Below, one piece after another: positions 36,201 through 44,225 of a DNA stretch of 64,000 bases (positions within the stretch are counted from its first letter, which is position 1; the number at the start of each line of letters is the position of its first letter). The stretch is from Sulfurimicrobium sp964552675 (GTDB lineage Bacteria > Pseudomonadota > Gammaproteobacteria > Burkholderiales > Sulfuricellaceae): NCBI GenBank assembly GCA_964552675.1, contig CAZKHJ010000005.1:65416-129415 (forward strand), written 5' to 3'. A model generated the notes under the pieces. That model did not search any database. It was not told the DNA's origin and was given only the letters and a program-made list of their open reading frames with translations. Position numbers and translations under genes: made by a program.

Positions 36201-36366
36201 GATTGCGCTGTCCGCCAACGTCCTGCCTCGCGATATCGAGCGCGCCATGAATGCCGGATTCCAGGACTATGTCACCAAACCAATCAGGGTTGAAACACTG
36301 TTTGCTGCTGTGGACCGGGTGATTCAGCAGAGTGCAGACAACTTTCTGCAGGGGGTGGAAAAGTAA
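33247..36366 (+). CDS. Hpt-REC-REC-PAS-PAS-HisKA-HATPase-REC hybrid histidine kinase
   Basis: A 1039-residue cytosolic protein with unusual order. An N-terminal Hpt domain has His55 (QVHSLAGSGATFG), then REC1 Asp189, REC2 Asp315, PAS at about 405-510, PAS with PAC-like segment at 525-640, HisKA with His667 (ARMSHELRTPLNA), HATPase to about 880 and a C-terminal REC with Asp959. No transmembrane helix. The Hpt at the N terminus and the GATFG core are shared with the GGDEF protein downstream, so they are related in architecture. It begins inside the previous gene's end. Confidence 0.9.
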   Translation: MAEIAPDIRERLAALRQEYLRQLPEKIRQLRQGWTLHLASGENPSHLVVLHRQVHSLAGSGATFGCDGISQAARHFEVFIKHLLDNGWEPSPTQQEQARAYLTAIEIALDQVQQKLPRAGRMQAVPEVDVRIPDDHAARLVFLVDDDACFVAQLETQLRQYGYEARVFTGLEEVYRAVDVDTPLAIIMDMVFPEGELAGAQAIRQINDQRAKPIPVIFMSVRDDFASRLTAVRSGSTHYFTKPLDIPRLIHTLDDLISSRPRDPYRVLVVDDDPELAAAYKLHLEGVGVVAAVVNNPLDAVAALHDFRPDLLLVDVYMPGCSGMELAAVIRQQDSHAILPIVFLSTETDLGRQLMAINLGGDDFLTKPVEPWHLVRSVLARARRSRDLRLSSERQNRLMHELEYQKFALDQHAIVSIADAAGRITYTNHKFSEISQYSEQELLGKNHRILNSGYHEPAFFRQMWETISTGRVWQGEIRNRSKNGRYYWVGTTIVPFLDEAGKPYQYISIRTEITRIKETEERFRHGQVYANIGTWDWDIQSGELFWSERIGPLFGYAEGELETSYANFLAAIHPEDRQYVVDSVNACVEHGAEYNIEHRVVWPDGAIVWLKETGNVVRDANGKALRMLGVVQDITPRKQAEEEVLHARDEAERANQAKSEFLARMSHELRTPLNAILGFGQLLESDPAAPLSVSQLENVELILKAGWHLLALINEVLDLAKIEAGNIDMSIEDVGMSEVLEECLSIISPLAEQRNVQVVGASCDSLSCVVHADRVRLKQVLLNLLSNAIKYNCDGGSVTLAYQTSMPGRLRISVADTGVGLTPEQQKNLFQPFNRLGAEHGEEQGTGIGLIIARHMVELMGGCVGVESEPGRGSTFWIELNLGHSLRPATAGEQVVPAVPVPEIGAHHCVLYIEDNPANLKLVARILTRRMDLDLITAHTGELGLELARHRRPELIILDINLPGMDGIELRGRLRLYEETRDIPVIALSANVLPRDIERAMNAGFQDYVTKPIRVETLFAAVDRVIQQSADNFLQGVEK

Positions 36367-37431
36367 ATGATGGACAGTTTGAAAACAGCCAAAATTCTAA
36401 TCGTGGACGATCAGGCGCCCAACGTGGTTTTGCTGGAAAAGATATTGCAGGCCGAAGGCTATGACCAGGTTATTACCACCACGGATTCGCGTCAGGTTGC
36501 CGAGCTTTATGTCCGGCATCATTTTGATCTGGTGCTGCTGGATCTCAATATGCCCTATCTCACCGGCTTTGATGTCATGCAGCAGCTCAATGAACTGGAG
36601 CCTGACAGCTATGTGCCGGTGCTGGTGCTGACCGCCCAGCCCGACATGAAAACCCGCCTGCGGGCGCTGGAGTCGGGGGCGCGGGATTTTCTGACCAAGC
36701 CTTTTGACCGTCTGGAAGTGCTGTCCCGTATCCGCAACATGCTGGAAGTTCGCATGATGCACAACCAGATCCGCGACCAGAACCGGATACTGGAGGAAAA
36801 GGTGCAGGAACGCACGCGGGAACTGGCCGATACCCGCTTCGAAATCATTCGCCGTCTGGGGCGTGCAGCGGAGTATCGCGATAACGAAACCGGGCTGCAC
36901 ATTATCCGCATGAGCAAGTATTCCCAGCTGCTCGGGCGCGCTGCGGGGATGGGAGAAGCGGAAAGCGAGTTGCTGCTCAACGCCAGCCCGATGCACGATA
37001 TTGGCAAAATCGGCATCCCCGACAGCATTCTGCTCAAGCCAGGAAAGCTTGATAGGGACGAATGGGAGATCATGAAAACCCATCCCGTCATCGGTGCGGA
37101 AATTCTTTCCGGGCACCAGTCCGAACTCATGAGCATGGCAAGCCAGATTGCCCTTGCCCACCATGAAAAATGGGATGGATCGGGCTATCCACATGGTCTC
37201 AAAGAAGAGGTGATTCCGTTGGCAGCCCGCGTGGTGGCAGTGTGTGACGTATTCGATGCCCTCACTACTGCCCGGCCTTACAAAAAAGCCTGGCCGGTAG
37301 AGGAAGCCATTGCCTATATTCATGACAACAGCGGCAAGCATTTCGACCCTGAACTGGTGAATCTGTGCCCTGCCATCCTGCCGGAAATTCTGCTCATCCG
37401 TGCGCGCTATGCCGAGCCGGATGTGGTTTGA
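36367..37431 (+). CDS. Response regulator with HD-GYP domain (cyclic di-GMP phosphodiesterase)
   Basis: A 354-residue protein: REC domain with Asp59 (LLDLNMPYLTG), a coiled-coil linker about 130-155 and an HD-GYP domain with HD at 210-211 (MHDIGKIG), and GYP at 273-275 (GSGYP). It hydrolyses c-di-GMP in the family. It follows the previous gene directly (stop and start adjacent at 36366/36367). It is paired with a cyclase immediately downstream. Confidence 0.93.
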   Translation: MMDSLKTAKILIVDDQAPNVVLLEKILQAEGYDQVITTTDSRQVAELYVRHHFDLVLLDLNMPYLTGFDVMQQLNELEPDSYVPVLVLTAQPDMKTRLRALESGARDFLTKPFDRLEVLSRIRNMLEVRMMHNQIRDQNRILEEKVQERTRELADTRFEIIRRLGRAAEYRDNETGLHIIRMSKYSQLLGRAAGMGEAESELLLNASPMHDIGKIGIPDSILLKPGKLDRDEWEIMKTHPVIGAEILSGHQSELMSMASQIALAHHEKWDGSGYPHGLKEEVIPLAARVVAVCDVFDALTTARPYKKAWPVEEAIAYIHDNSGKHFDPELVNLCPAILPEILLIRARYAEPDVV

Positions 37432-37445
37432 CGCGAGCAGGCAAA

Positions 37446-39110
37446 ATGACTTCGGACAAAGCAGAGATCACCCGCCGGCTGCAAGCGCTGCAGGGCAATT
37501 TCTCGCGCCATCTGCCGGAACAGCTGGCACAGGTCGAAAGTGCCTGGCTTGCCGCCCGCAGCGGTGATCCGGATGCGCTTGCTGCAATGTATCGGCAGAT
37601 TCACGGCCTGGCCGGCTCTGGTGCCACTTTTGGCTTCGCGGATCTGAGCGCTACTGCACGGGTACTGGAGCAGACGCTGGCAGATTTGCCGGTGGGGGTG
37701 CCCAGTGAGGAGCAGCGCGAACATGTTGATGCTCTGTTGGACAAGGTACGACATGCCGCAGGCGTACTGCCGGAAAAGGTGCGGATGGGATTGGGAGGGG
37801 CTTCATCTTCGGCTGCCCGGCTTGTACCTGACCATGAAAACCGCCTGGTGTATCTGGCGGAGGATGATCCCGAGCTGTCGCGTTTGCTAGCCGTCCAGAT
37901 CAGCCATTTCGGTTATCAGGTACGCACTTTCCCCGATCCTGATGCACTGTGCAAGGCGCTGCATGATGGCTTGCCCGCTGCTGTCATCATGGATATCTCC
38001 TTTCCCGGTGGGGAATGTGCCGGAACCGAGGCGATGCTGTCATTGCGACAGCAGGGGATGGCCTTGCCGCCGTTGCTGTTTCTTTCCTCGCGACGCGATT
38101 TCAACACCCGGCTCGATGCTGTGCGCGCAGGCGGCGATGCCTTTTTTACCAAACCAGTGGAAATCGGGGGGCTGGTTGACCGGCTCGATGTACTGACCGC
38201 CAGCACCAAACCCGAGCCTTTCCGCGTCATGATCGTGGAAGATACTTCTTCGCTGGCGGCGGTCTATGCTCATATTCTGGAGCAGGCGGGCATGATTACC
38301 TGTCAGGTCACCGATCCGATGGGTGTGATGGCCTCTCTGGCCGACTTCAGCCCCGAGCTGATCCTGATGGATATGTATATGCCCGGGGCCAGCGGCGAGG
38401 AAGTGGCCAAGGTGCTGCGGCAGCAGGAAGCGCTGGTCGGCGTCCCTATCGTATTTTTGTCCGGCGAGACAGATCTGGGGCGGCAACTCGCTGCAATCGG
38501 CCATGGCGCCGATGATTTTCTGGTCAAACCGATCCAGCCTGAACACCTGCTGCTCTCGGTTACCAGCCGTATCGAACGGTATCGCGTGCTGCGCAGCTTC
38601 ATGGTGCGCGACAGCCTGACCGGGCTGCTGAATCACACCAAGACCAAGGAACAGCTGGAAGTCGAGATCGAACGCGCCAAGCGCCAGCAGCGCCCTCTGT
38701 CCTTCGCCATGATCGATCTCGATCATTTCAAGCGAGTGAACGATACTTATGGCCATCCCACTGGCGACAAGGTGCTGAAAAGCCTGGCCCGGCTGTTGCA
38801 GCAACGCCTGCGCAAGGTGGATGTGATTGGCCGCTATGGCGGTGAAGAATTCGCCGTGATCCTTACCGATACCACCGGCCCAGATGCAGTGAGGGTGCTG
38901 GATGATATTCGCAAGGATCTGGCACAGATACAGCAGCATGGCGAGGGCGGCGAGTTCAGCGTCACCTTTAGCTGCGGTATCGCATCCTATCCTGATTTCG
39001 CCACGCCAGAGGCAATCAGCAATGCTGCCGACAAGGCACTCTACCAAGCCAAGCACGGTGGGCGTAATCGCGTCGTGCTGGCTGCGTTGCATAATCCCCG
39101 AGGGCATTAA
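37446..39110 (+). CDS. Hpt-REC-REC-GGDEF diguanylate cyclase
   Basis: A 554-residue protein: Hpt with His53 (QIHGLAGSGATFG), REC1 with Asp183, REC2 with Asp309 and GGDEF with active-site GGEEF (465-469). Five residues upstream is RKVD (R456-D459), the canonical RxxD inhibitory site. It would make c-di-GMP. The N-terminal half resembles the upstream hybrid kinase, with the same Hpt-REC-REC order. The start ATG at 37446 (AGCAGG upstream) is favoured over one at 37365, which lies inside the previous gene and adds unrelated residues. Confidence 0.92.
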   Translation: MTSDKAEITRRLQALQGNFSRHLPEQLAQVESAWLAARSGDPDALAAMYRQIHGLAGSGATFGFADLSATARVLEQTLADLPVGVPSEEQREHVDALLDKVRHAAGVLPEKVRMGLGGASSSAARLVPDHENRLVYLAEDDPELSRLLAVQISHFGYQVRTFPDPDALCKALHDGLPAAVIMDISFPGGECAGTEAMLSLRQQGMALPPLLFLSSRRDFNTRLDAVRAGGDAFFTKPVEIGGLVDRLDVLTASTKPEPFRVMIVEDTSSLAAVYAHILEQAGMITCQVTDPMGVMASLADFSPELILMDMYMPGASGEEVAKVLRQQEALVGVPIVFLSGETDLGRQLAAIGHGADDFLVKPIQPEHLLLSVTSRIERYRVLRSFMVRDSLTGLLNHTKTKEQLEVEIERAKRQQRPLSFAMIDLDHFKRVNDTYGHPTGDKVLKSLARLLQQRLRKVDVIGRYGGEEFAVILTDTTGPDAVRVLDDIRKDLAQIQQHGEGGEFSVTFSCGIASYPDFATPEAISNAADKALYQAKHGGRNRVVLAALHNPRGH

Positions 39111-39112
39111 AC

Positions 39113-39517
39113 ATGTTCGAGTATATGTTTTTCGACCATGATTTGCGTCAGCAATTCATCTCCTTTGCTCATGGTCATGGCGTTCCATGCGAGGCGGCCG
39201 AGGACAGCATGGGCCTGGTGGCATCGGTTGCGGAGGATATTCCGGAACCCGTTTCGGATGAGCTCGACCGCTATTACGACGAATTGCTCGAGCTGCAGGC
39301 GGAACGGGTGGATCAGATCGATGGCGCGGCGACGCACCAGGCTGCCGGTGTGCGGGTCCTGCTGGAAGACGGTCGCCCCTGCATGATCAAACTCGACCCA
39401 GGCATAGCCAACCAGCTGCTTGCGGCATTTACACTGGAAGAAGTGCAGGCCCTGGTTCAGGCCATTGCACGCAGTGTGGCAAATCCGGGCGATGGGCCGA
39501 TCTGTAGGCGGGAATAA
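39113..39517 (+). CDS. Conserved hypothetical protein
   Basis: A 134-residue acidic protein with no signal peptide or membrane helix; no family recognised with confidence. It begins 3 bases after the cyclase stop and so may belong to that operon, or be linked with the rpsP operon downstream. Its central segment (SDELDRYYDELLELQAERVDQ) is predicted to be helical. No function proposed. Confidence 0.55.
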   Translation: MFEYMFFDHDLRQQFISFAHGHGVPCEAAEDSMGLVASVAEDIPEPVSDELDRYYDELLELQAERVDQIDGAATHQAAGVRVLLEDGRPCMIKLDPGIANQLLAAFTLEEVQALVQAIARSVANPGDGPICRRE

Positions 39518-39523
39518 TCGCCC

Positions 39524-39553
39524 TTGCAATAAGTGGCGTTCATGTCGTAGAAT
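39524..39553 (+). promoter_or_regulatory. Candidate sigma-70 promoter for rpsP operon
   Basis: TTGCAA (39524-39529) and TAGAAT (39548-39553) with 18 bases between lie about 40 bases before the rpsP ATG. Both boxes are close to consensus. No experimental support; the upstream gene ends at 39517. Confidence 0.5.
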
Positions 39554-39593
39554 CACGCTCTTTTTTCAAGTTTTAACGGTTAGGCTGAAAACT

Positions 39594-39845
39594 ATGGTTA
39601 TTATTCGACTCGCCCGCGGCGGCGCCAAAAAGCGCCCCTTCTTCAACCTGGTGGTGGCTGATTCACGCGAGCGCCGTGATGGTCGTTTCATCGAGCGCGT
39701 GGGCTTCTACAACCCGGTGGCTCCGGAAGGCCAGGAGTCCGTGCGTATCGATACCGAGCGCGTGACCTACTGGCAGAGCAAGGGCGCGCAACTGAGCGAT
39801 GCCGTGGCCAAGCTGGTCAAGCGCGCGGGCGCTGCCGCCGCCTAA
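39594..39845 (+). CDS. rpsP: 30S ribosomal protein S16
   Basis: An 83-residue protein with the family N terminus MVIIRLARGGAKKRPFF and the NPVAPEGQES segment. It is the first gene of rpsP-rimM-trmD-rplS. ATG at 39594 is chosen since the upstream open frame is in the promoter area and not conserved. Confidence 0.98.
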   Translation: MVIIRLARGGAKKRPFFNLVVADSRERRDGRFIERVGFYNPVAPEGQESVRIDTERVTYWQSKGAQLSDAVAKLVKRAGAAAA

Positions 39846-39856
39846 ATATATATTAG

Positions 39857-40366
39857 GTGCCGCAGCAGCCTGATCACCTGACCGTCATGGGGCACGTCGG
39901 TGTCCCGTTCGGTGTGCGCGGCTGGGTGAAAGTGCATGCTTACACCGAGCACAGCGACAGCCTGCTGGATTACCCGGTATGGTGGCTGGGGCGTAATGGT
40001 CAATGGCGCGAATGTGAAGTGCTGGGGTGTGATGTGCACCCCAAAGCGCTGATCGCGCATCTGGCCGGCTGTAATGACCGCGATGCGGCGGCGGCCTTGC
40101 GCGGCAGCGAAATCGCCGTGCCACGGGAAAGCTTGCCACAGGCTGACGAGAACGAGTATTACTGGGCCGATCTGATCGGCCTCAAGGTGGTGAATGCCGC
40201 AGAGCAGGTGCTCGGAAGTGTCTCCGGATTGCTGGAAACGGGTGCCAACGATGTGCTGGTGGTGCAGGGGGAGCGTGAACGGCTGATCCCCTTTGTTGCC
40301 CAGGTGGTGCTGGAGGTTGACCTGGCGGCAGGGTTGGTTCGGGTTGACTGGGGTCTGGATTATTGA
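39857..40366 (+). CDS. rimM: Ribosome maturation factor RimM
   Basis: A 169-residue protein that binds S19 and helps assemble the 30S subunit. N-terminal RimM barrel (MGHVGVPFGVRGWVKV) and C-terminal PRC-like barrel with YYWADLIGLKV and IPFVAQVV. Start is GTG at 39857; an ATG at 39887 would remove ten residues preceding the conserved start. It lies 11 bases after rpsP and next to trmD. Confidence 0.95.
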   Translation: MPQQPDHLTVMGHVGVPFGVRGWVKVHAYTEHSDSLLDYPVWWLGRNGQWRECEVLGCDVHPKALIAHLAGCNDRDAAAALRGSEIAVPRESLPQADENEYYWADLIGLKVVNAAEQVLGSVSGLLETGANDVLVVQGERERLIPFVAQVVLEVDLAAGLVRVDWGLDY

Positions 40367-40367
40367 A

Positions 40368-41147
40368 TTGACCCCCTACCAGTTTGACGTCATTACCCTG
40401 TTCCCGCCCATGTTCGAGGCGTTGACTGCCAGCGGTATTACGCGGCGGGCGCAGGAGCGGGAAAGCTACCGGTTGCGCTTGTGGAATCCACGTGATTTCA
40501 CCAGCAACAATTACCGTACGGTGGATGACAGGCCCTACGGTGGCGGGCCTGGCATGGTAATGCTGGCGGAGCCGCTGGAGCAGGCCATCAGCATGGCGCG
40601 GCAGGCCCAGGTTGCGGCAGGTGTGGAAACCCCCAAAGTGGTTTATCTGTCTCCCCAGGGGCGTTTGCTTGATCATGCACTGGTGATGGAACTGACGGCT
40701 ACGGGCGGCCTGGTTTTACTGGCCGGGCGTTATGAGGGTGTGGACGAACGCCTGTTGCGGCGTCAGGTGGATGAAGAGATTTCCATTGGCGACTATGTGC
40801 TGTCGGGGGGCGAACTCCCCGCCATGGTGTTGATGGACAGTATTATCCGGCAATTGCCGGGGGTGCTGGGTGATGCGGAATCCGCCGAGCAGGATTCATT
40901 TGTTAACGGCCTGCTGGATTATCCGCACTATACCCGGCCAGAAATTTATCAGGGCGAGCGTGTCCCGGAAGTATTGATGTCCGGAAATCACGCCCTGATA
41001 CAGAAGTGGCGGCTGAAACAGGCGCTGGGACGCACCTGGGAACGCCGTCCGGATTTGCTGGCATCACGCCAGTTGACTAAAGAGGAGTCTCGGCTGCTGG
41101 CTGAGTATCAGCAGGAACAAGACGCCATACAAAAAGAAGGAACCTAG
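40368..41147 (+). CDS. trmD: tRNA (guanine37-N1)-methyltransferase TrmD
   Basis: A 259-residue SPOUT methyltransferase that modifies G37 of tRNAs with the knotted SAM site (YLSPQGRLLDH and LLAGRYEGVDERL, ISIGDYVLSGGELPAM). The start is TTG at 40368, one base after the rimM stop (TGA at 40364-40366); a longer frame inside rimM (from 40293) is not the family N terminus. The rare start so close to the rimM stop suggests reinitiation. Confidence 0.95.
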   Translation: MTPYQFDVITLFPPMFEALTASGITRRAQERESYRLRLWNPRDFTSNNYRTVDDRPYGGGPGMVMLAEPLEQAISMARQAQVAAGVETPKVVYLSPQGRLLDHALVMELTATGGLVLLAGRYEGVDERLLRRQVDEEISIGDYVLSGGELPAMVLMDSIIRQLPGVLGDAESAEQDSFVNGLLDYPHYTRPEIYQGERVPEVLMSGNHALIQKWRLKQALGRTWERRPDLLASRQLTKEESRLLAEYQQEQDAIQKEGT

Positions 41148-41149
41148 CA

Positions 41150-41524
41150 ATGAATCTCATCCAGCAACTGGAACAGGAAGAAATCACCCGTCTGGGCAAA
41201 ACCATTCCCGATTTTGCTCCCGGCGATACCGTCGTGGTGCAGGTGAAGGTCAAGGAAGGTACGCGCGAACGTCTGCAGGCCTATGAAGGCGTGGTGATTG
41301 CCAAACGCAATCGCGGCCTGAATTCCTCTTTCATCGTGCGCAAGATTTCCTCGGGTGAAGGCGTGGAACGTACATTCCAGACTTATTCCCCGCTGGTGGC
41401 CAGCGTCGAGGTGAAGCGCCGTGGCGATGTGCGTCGCGCCAAACTGTACTACCTGCGCGATCGTTCCGGCAAATCCGCTCGTATCAAGGAAAAACTGCCT
41501 AACCGCAAGCAGGCTGCGGAGTAA
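41150..41524 (+). CDS. rplS: 50S ribosomal protein L19
   Basis: A 124-residue protein with the family pattern RERLQAYEGVVIAKRNRGL and SFIVRKISSGEGVER; located at the 30S-50S interface. It follows trmD by two bases, the last gene of the operon. Confidence 0.98.
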   Translation: MNLIQQLEQEEITRLGKTIPDFAPGDTVVVQVKVKEGTRERLQAYEGVVIAKRNRGLNSSFIVRKISSGEGVERTFQTYSPLVASVEVKRRGDVRRAKLYYLRDRSGKSARIKEKLPNRKQAAE

Positions 41525-41539
41525 TTTCCGTTTTCTGCC

Positions 41540-41565
41540 CCGCTGCCCGAGCTTTCGGGTGGCGG
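41540..41565. other. Hairpin after rplS, terminator-like but lacking a T tract
   Basis: CCGC-TG-CCCGA (41540-41550), loop GCTT, TCGGG-TG-GCGG (41555-41565). The stem has two paired TG/TG internal positions. Downstream sequence lacks a T run, so it may be a weak terminator or processing site. Confidence 0.45.
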
Positions 41566-41607
41566 ACGGTTGCTTGCCTCTCCTGCAGTTCGTTTACAAT
41601 AGCGCCC

Positions 41608-42855
41608 ATGCGCTATCTGATTTTTCCCCTTTTTCTTTCCTTTTTCTCCTTCACCAGCCTCTCTGCAGCATCTGGCGTGACGCCCGAGACAGTCATGCGT
41701 GTCGCTCACATGGGCGCGCCGCAATTCGCCTTGTCCGCTGCGGAAAATGCCCAGACCGCCAGCCCGGACCGTGCCCGGTGGCTTGCCTGGGAAGTGACGC
41801 GCTGGGATTTGCTCTACCAGCTCAAGCGCTGGCCGGAACTCCAGCAACTTACCCAAACCCCGCCTGCCGATGTGCCAGAAGTAATGCGGCACTATGCATC
41901 ATGGCGCAATGCCCAGGCCTCGGTAGCTTTGCGTCATGATAGCGAAGCCCGCGAGTTGCTTGCCCGGCTGATATGGCAAGGCGGGCTGGACGGCGTGCAA
42001 ATGCGCGAGGCGCGGCGCCTGGTCATTGAAACCCTTTTTTTCCAGGATCGGGGGGATGACGCCTATCTGGCCATTCTGCGTTACCAGCAGGATTTTCACC
42101 CCCTGACGCAGGGAGAAATCGAATTTTTCGCGCAAGGACTTTCCCTTCATGGCAAGAAAGTCGAAGCGCTCGCCTGGCTGCCGCAAGTGAGCGATGCCGC
42201 GCTGGCTTTATGGCTGAAGCTGCGGGGCGGGGGGGCGCAAGCGCATGAGGCGGCAGGGCAGGCGCGAAGTGGGTTGAAAAAAGGCGGACAAGCGGGCTAT
42301 TGGGCCGTGCTGGAGCAGGTTGCCCTCCTGCAGCAGGACGCAGCCTTGCATGTGGAGGCATTGGAAAATCTGCTGTCCATGTCGCAGGATAGTCAGCCGG
42401 CGATGTTCCATGCGAGTGCTGAAGATCTATGGAAAAGCTATCATGCGCTTTCTTTGTCGCTGGGTAATCAGGCTCAGTTGCTGCAGGGCGATGAACAGGC
42501 CTGGCTGGATCTGGCGGTAAAGCTGGAGCAGGTGCCAGAGGGGCAGAAAAGCCCGCTGGCAGTACGTGCGCTGCTTGCCCATCTGGCGCGCCAGTCGACG
42601 AATCAGGCAATACGCAGGGAGGCGGAAACCCGGTTGTTCGGTCACTTGATCCGTGCCGGTCTGGTACGCACAGCATTTTATCTGTTTGCTGGACATGACG
42701 ATGTGACGCTTATGTTGTTGAACGATCTGGCCTGGCTGGAGCACACCCCGATACGGCGGAGTGTGCTGCGCGAACTGGCTTTGCGCGAGGGGCTGAATGA
42801 GGAATACGAGCGGGCAACGGCTTATCTGTTGCAACTGCTTGATCAGCAGCCGTGA
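41608..42855 (+). CDS. Hypothetical exported protein with TPR-like helices
   Basis: A 415-residue protein with an N-terminal signal peptide (MRYLIFPLFLSFFSFTSLSA, then A-S-G). The remainder is helical, Leu/Ala/Gln-rich, with repeated short helices suggesting TPR or Sel1-like repeats but no clear family. It is translationally coupled to ogt by a GTGA overlap. Role not assigned. Confidence 0.65.
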   Translation: MRYLIFPLFLSFFSFTSLSAASGVTPETVMRVAHMGAPQFALSAAENAQTASPDRARWLAWEVTRWDLLYQLKRWPELQQLTQTPPADVPEVMRHYASWRNAQASVALRHDSEARELLARLIWQGGLDGVQMREARRLVIETLFFQDRGDDAYLAILRYQQDFHPLTQGEIEFFAQGLSLHGKKVEALAWLPQVSDAALALWLKLRGGGAQAHEAAGQARSGLKKGGQAGYWAVLEQVALLQQDAALHVEALENLLSMSQDSQPAMFHASAEDLWKSYHALSLSLGNQAQLLQGDEQAWLDLAVKLEQVPEGQKSPLAVRALLAHLARQSTNQAIRREAETRLFGHLIRAGLVRTAFYLFAGHDDVTLMLLNDLAWLEHTPIRRSVLRELALREGLNEEYERATAYLLQLLDQQP

Positions 42856-43334
42856 AAATTTATCACGCCAGGCTAGCCACACCTTTTGCCGTTCTGGGTA
42901 TTCTGACCGATCAGGAGCAGCTCACGGCAATTGATTTCCTCCCCGCCGATAGCGCAACGATGCCGGCACAAACATCTCTGGCACGTGAAGTATGCGCCCA
43001 GTTGCAGGCATATCTCACCGATCCGAATTTCTCCTTCAATCTTCCCCTTCAGCCTCATGGCACGCCTTATCAGCACAAGGTATGGCAGGCACTGCTGCAA
43101 ATTCCTCCTGGCCAGACGGAAAGCTATGGCGCGTTGGCAAAACGGCTTGTTTCCGCTCCTCGCGCGATAGGGCAAGCCTGTGGCGCCAACCCCATCCCGG
43201 TTGTTATTCCCTGCCATCGCGTGCTGGGCAGCCAGGGACTGGGTGGATTCATGCATCACAGTGGCGGTGGCCCGCTGCTGATCAAGCGCTGGCTGCTGGA
43301 GCACGAACATGTCCAACTCCGACCTGCTGGATGA
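42852..43334 (+). CDS. ogt: Methylated-DNA-[protein]-cysteine S-methyltransferase (Ogt/MGMT)
   Basis: A 160-residue suicidal repair enzyme that transfers O6-alkyl groups from guanine to Cys in the motif IPCHRVLGS (PCHRV near residue 117). The helix-turn-helix DNA-binding part is visible (RAIGQACGANP). It starts at GTG overlapping the previous stop and overlaps xerD by 26 bases. Linked AlkD-like repair gene is about 3 kb away. Confidence 0.95.
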   Translation: MKIYHARLATPFAVLGILTDQEQLTAIDFLPADSATMPAQTSLAREVCAQLQAYLTDPNFSFNLPLQPHGTPYQHKVWQALLQIPPGQTESYGALAKRLVSAPRAIGQACGANPIPVVIPCHRVLGSQGLGGFMHHSGGGPLLIKRWLLEHEHVQLRPAG

Positions 43335-44205
43335 GTTTTGTGATGCGCTATGGCTGGAGGATGGCCTTGCGCGCAATACGCTGGAAAGCTACCGGCGTGA
43401 TCTGAGCCAGTTCGCCGCCTGGCTGGAGAGGCAGCGGCCGCATAAGGATCTGCTTCAGGCGGGGCAGGGTGAAGTGCTGGAGTACCTTGACTATCAGTTC
43501 AGCCTGCATGCCAAGGCGCGTACCACCAGCCGCCTGCTTTCCAGCTTGCGCCGCTTCTACCGTTATCTCTTGCGCCAGGGAAACATCGTGGCTGATCCCA
43601 CTTTAAGGGTCGAAATGCCCAAGCTGCCGCGTACCTTGCCGAAATCCCTGAGCGAAGCGGATGTGGAGGCGCTGCTTCATGCGCCGGAGGTGGAGGAGGC
43701 GCTCGGTCTGCGCGACCGAGCCATGCTGGAAACCCTGTATGCTACTGGATTACGGGTGTCGGAGCTGGTGGCGTTGCCATTGCAGGGGCTGAGCCTGGAG
43801 ATGGGTGTGGTGCGGGTGATGGGCAAGGGCTCCAAGGAGCGCCTGGTGCCGCTGGGCGAAGAGGCGGCAGGATGGCTGGCACGTTATCTTGCCAGTTCGC
43901 GCAACGAACTGCTGGGCGGTAAAGCCTGTGACGCGGTGTTTGTCACCCAGCGAGGCGAAAGCATGACGCGCCAGGCGTTCTGGTATCTTGTCAAACGCCA
44001 TGCCGCGCTGGCCGGCCTGACTGGCTCGCTTTCCCCTCACACCCTGCGCCATGCCTTTGCCACCCATCTGCTCAACCATGGCGCAGATTTGAGAGTGGTG
44101 CAGATGCTGCTGGGGCACGCGGATATTTCCACGACCCAGATATATACCCATGTGGCGCGGGAGCGGTTAAAGCGGCTGCATGCCGAGCATCATCCGCGTG
44201 GGTAA
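43309..44205 (+). CDS. xerD: Site-specific tyrosine recombinase XerD
   Basis: A 298-residue recombinase for chromosome dimer resolution at dif. N-terminal SAM-like core-binding domain and C-terminal catalytic domain with Arg in YATGLRVSEL, the HTLRHAFATHLL box (HxxR), LGHADISTTQ and the nucleophile Tyr in QIYTHV. It overlaps the 3' end of ogt. The XerC-versus-XerD call is from overall resemblance. Confidence 0.92.
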   Translation: MSNSDLLDEFCDALWLEDGLARNTLESYRRDLSQFAAWLERQRPHKDLLQAGQGEVLEYLDYQFSLHAKARTTSRLLSSLRRFYRYLLRQGNIVADPTLRVEMPKLPRTLPKSLSEADVEALLHAPEVEEALGLRDRAMLETLYATGLRVSELVALPLQGLSLEMGVVRVMGKGSKERLVPLGEEAAGWLARYLASSRNELLGGKACDAVFVTQRGESMTRQAFWYLVKRHAALAGLTGSLSPHTLRHAFATHLLNHGADLRVVQMLLGHADISTTQIYTHVARERLKRLHAEHHPRG

Positions 44206-44225
44206 CTGTCGTTAAAGGTGGCTTT

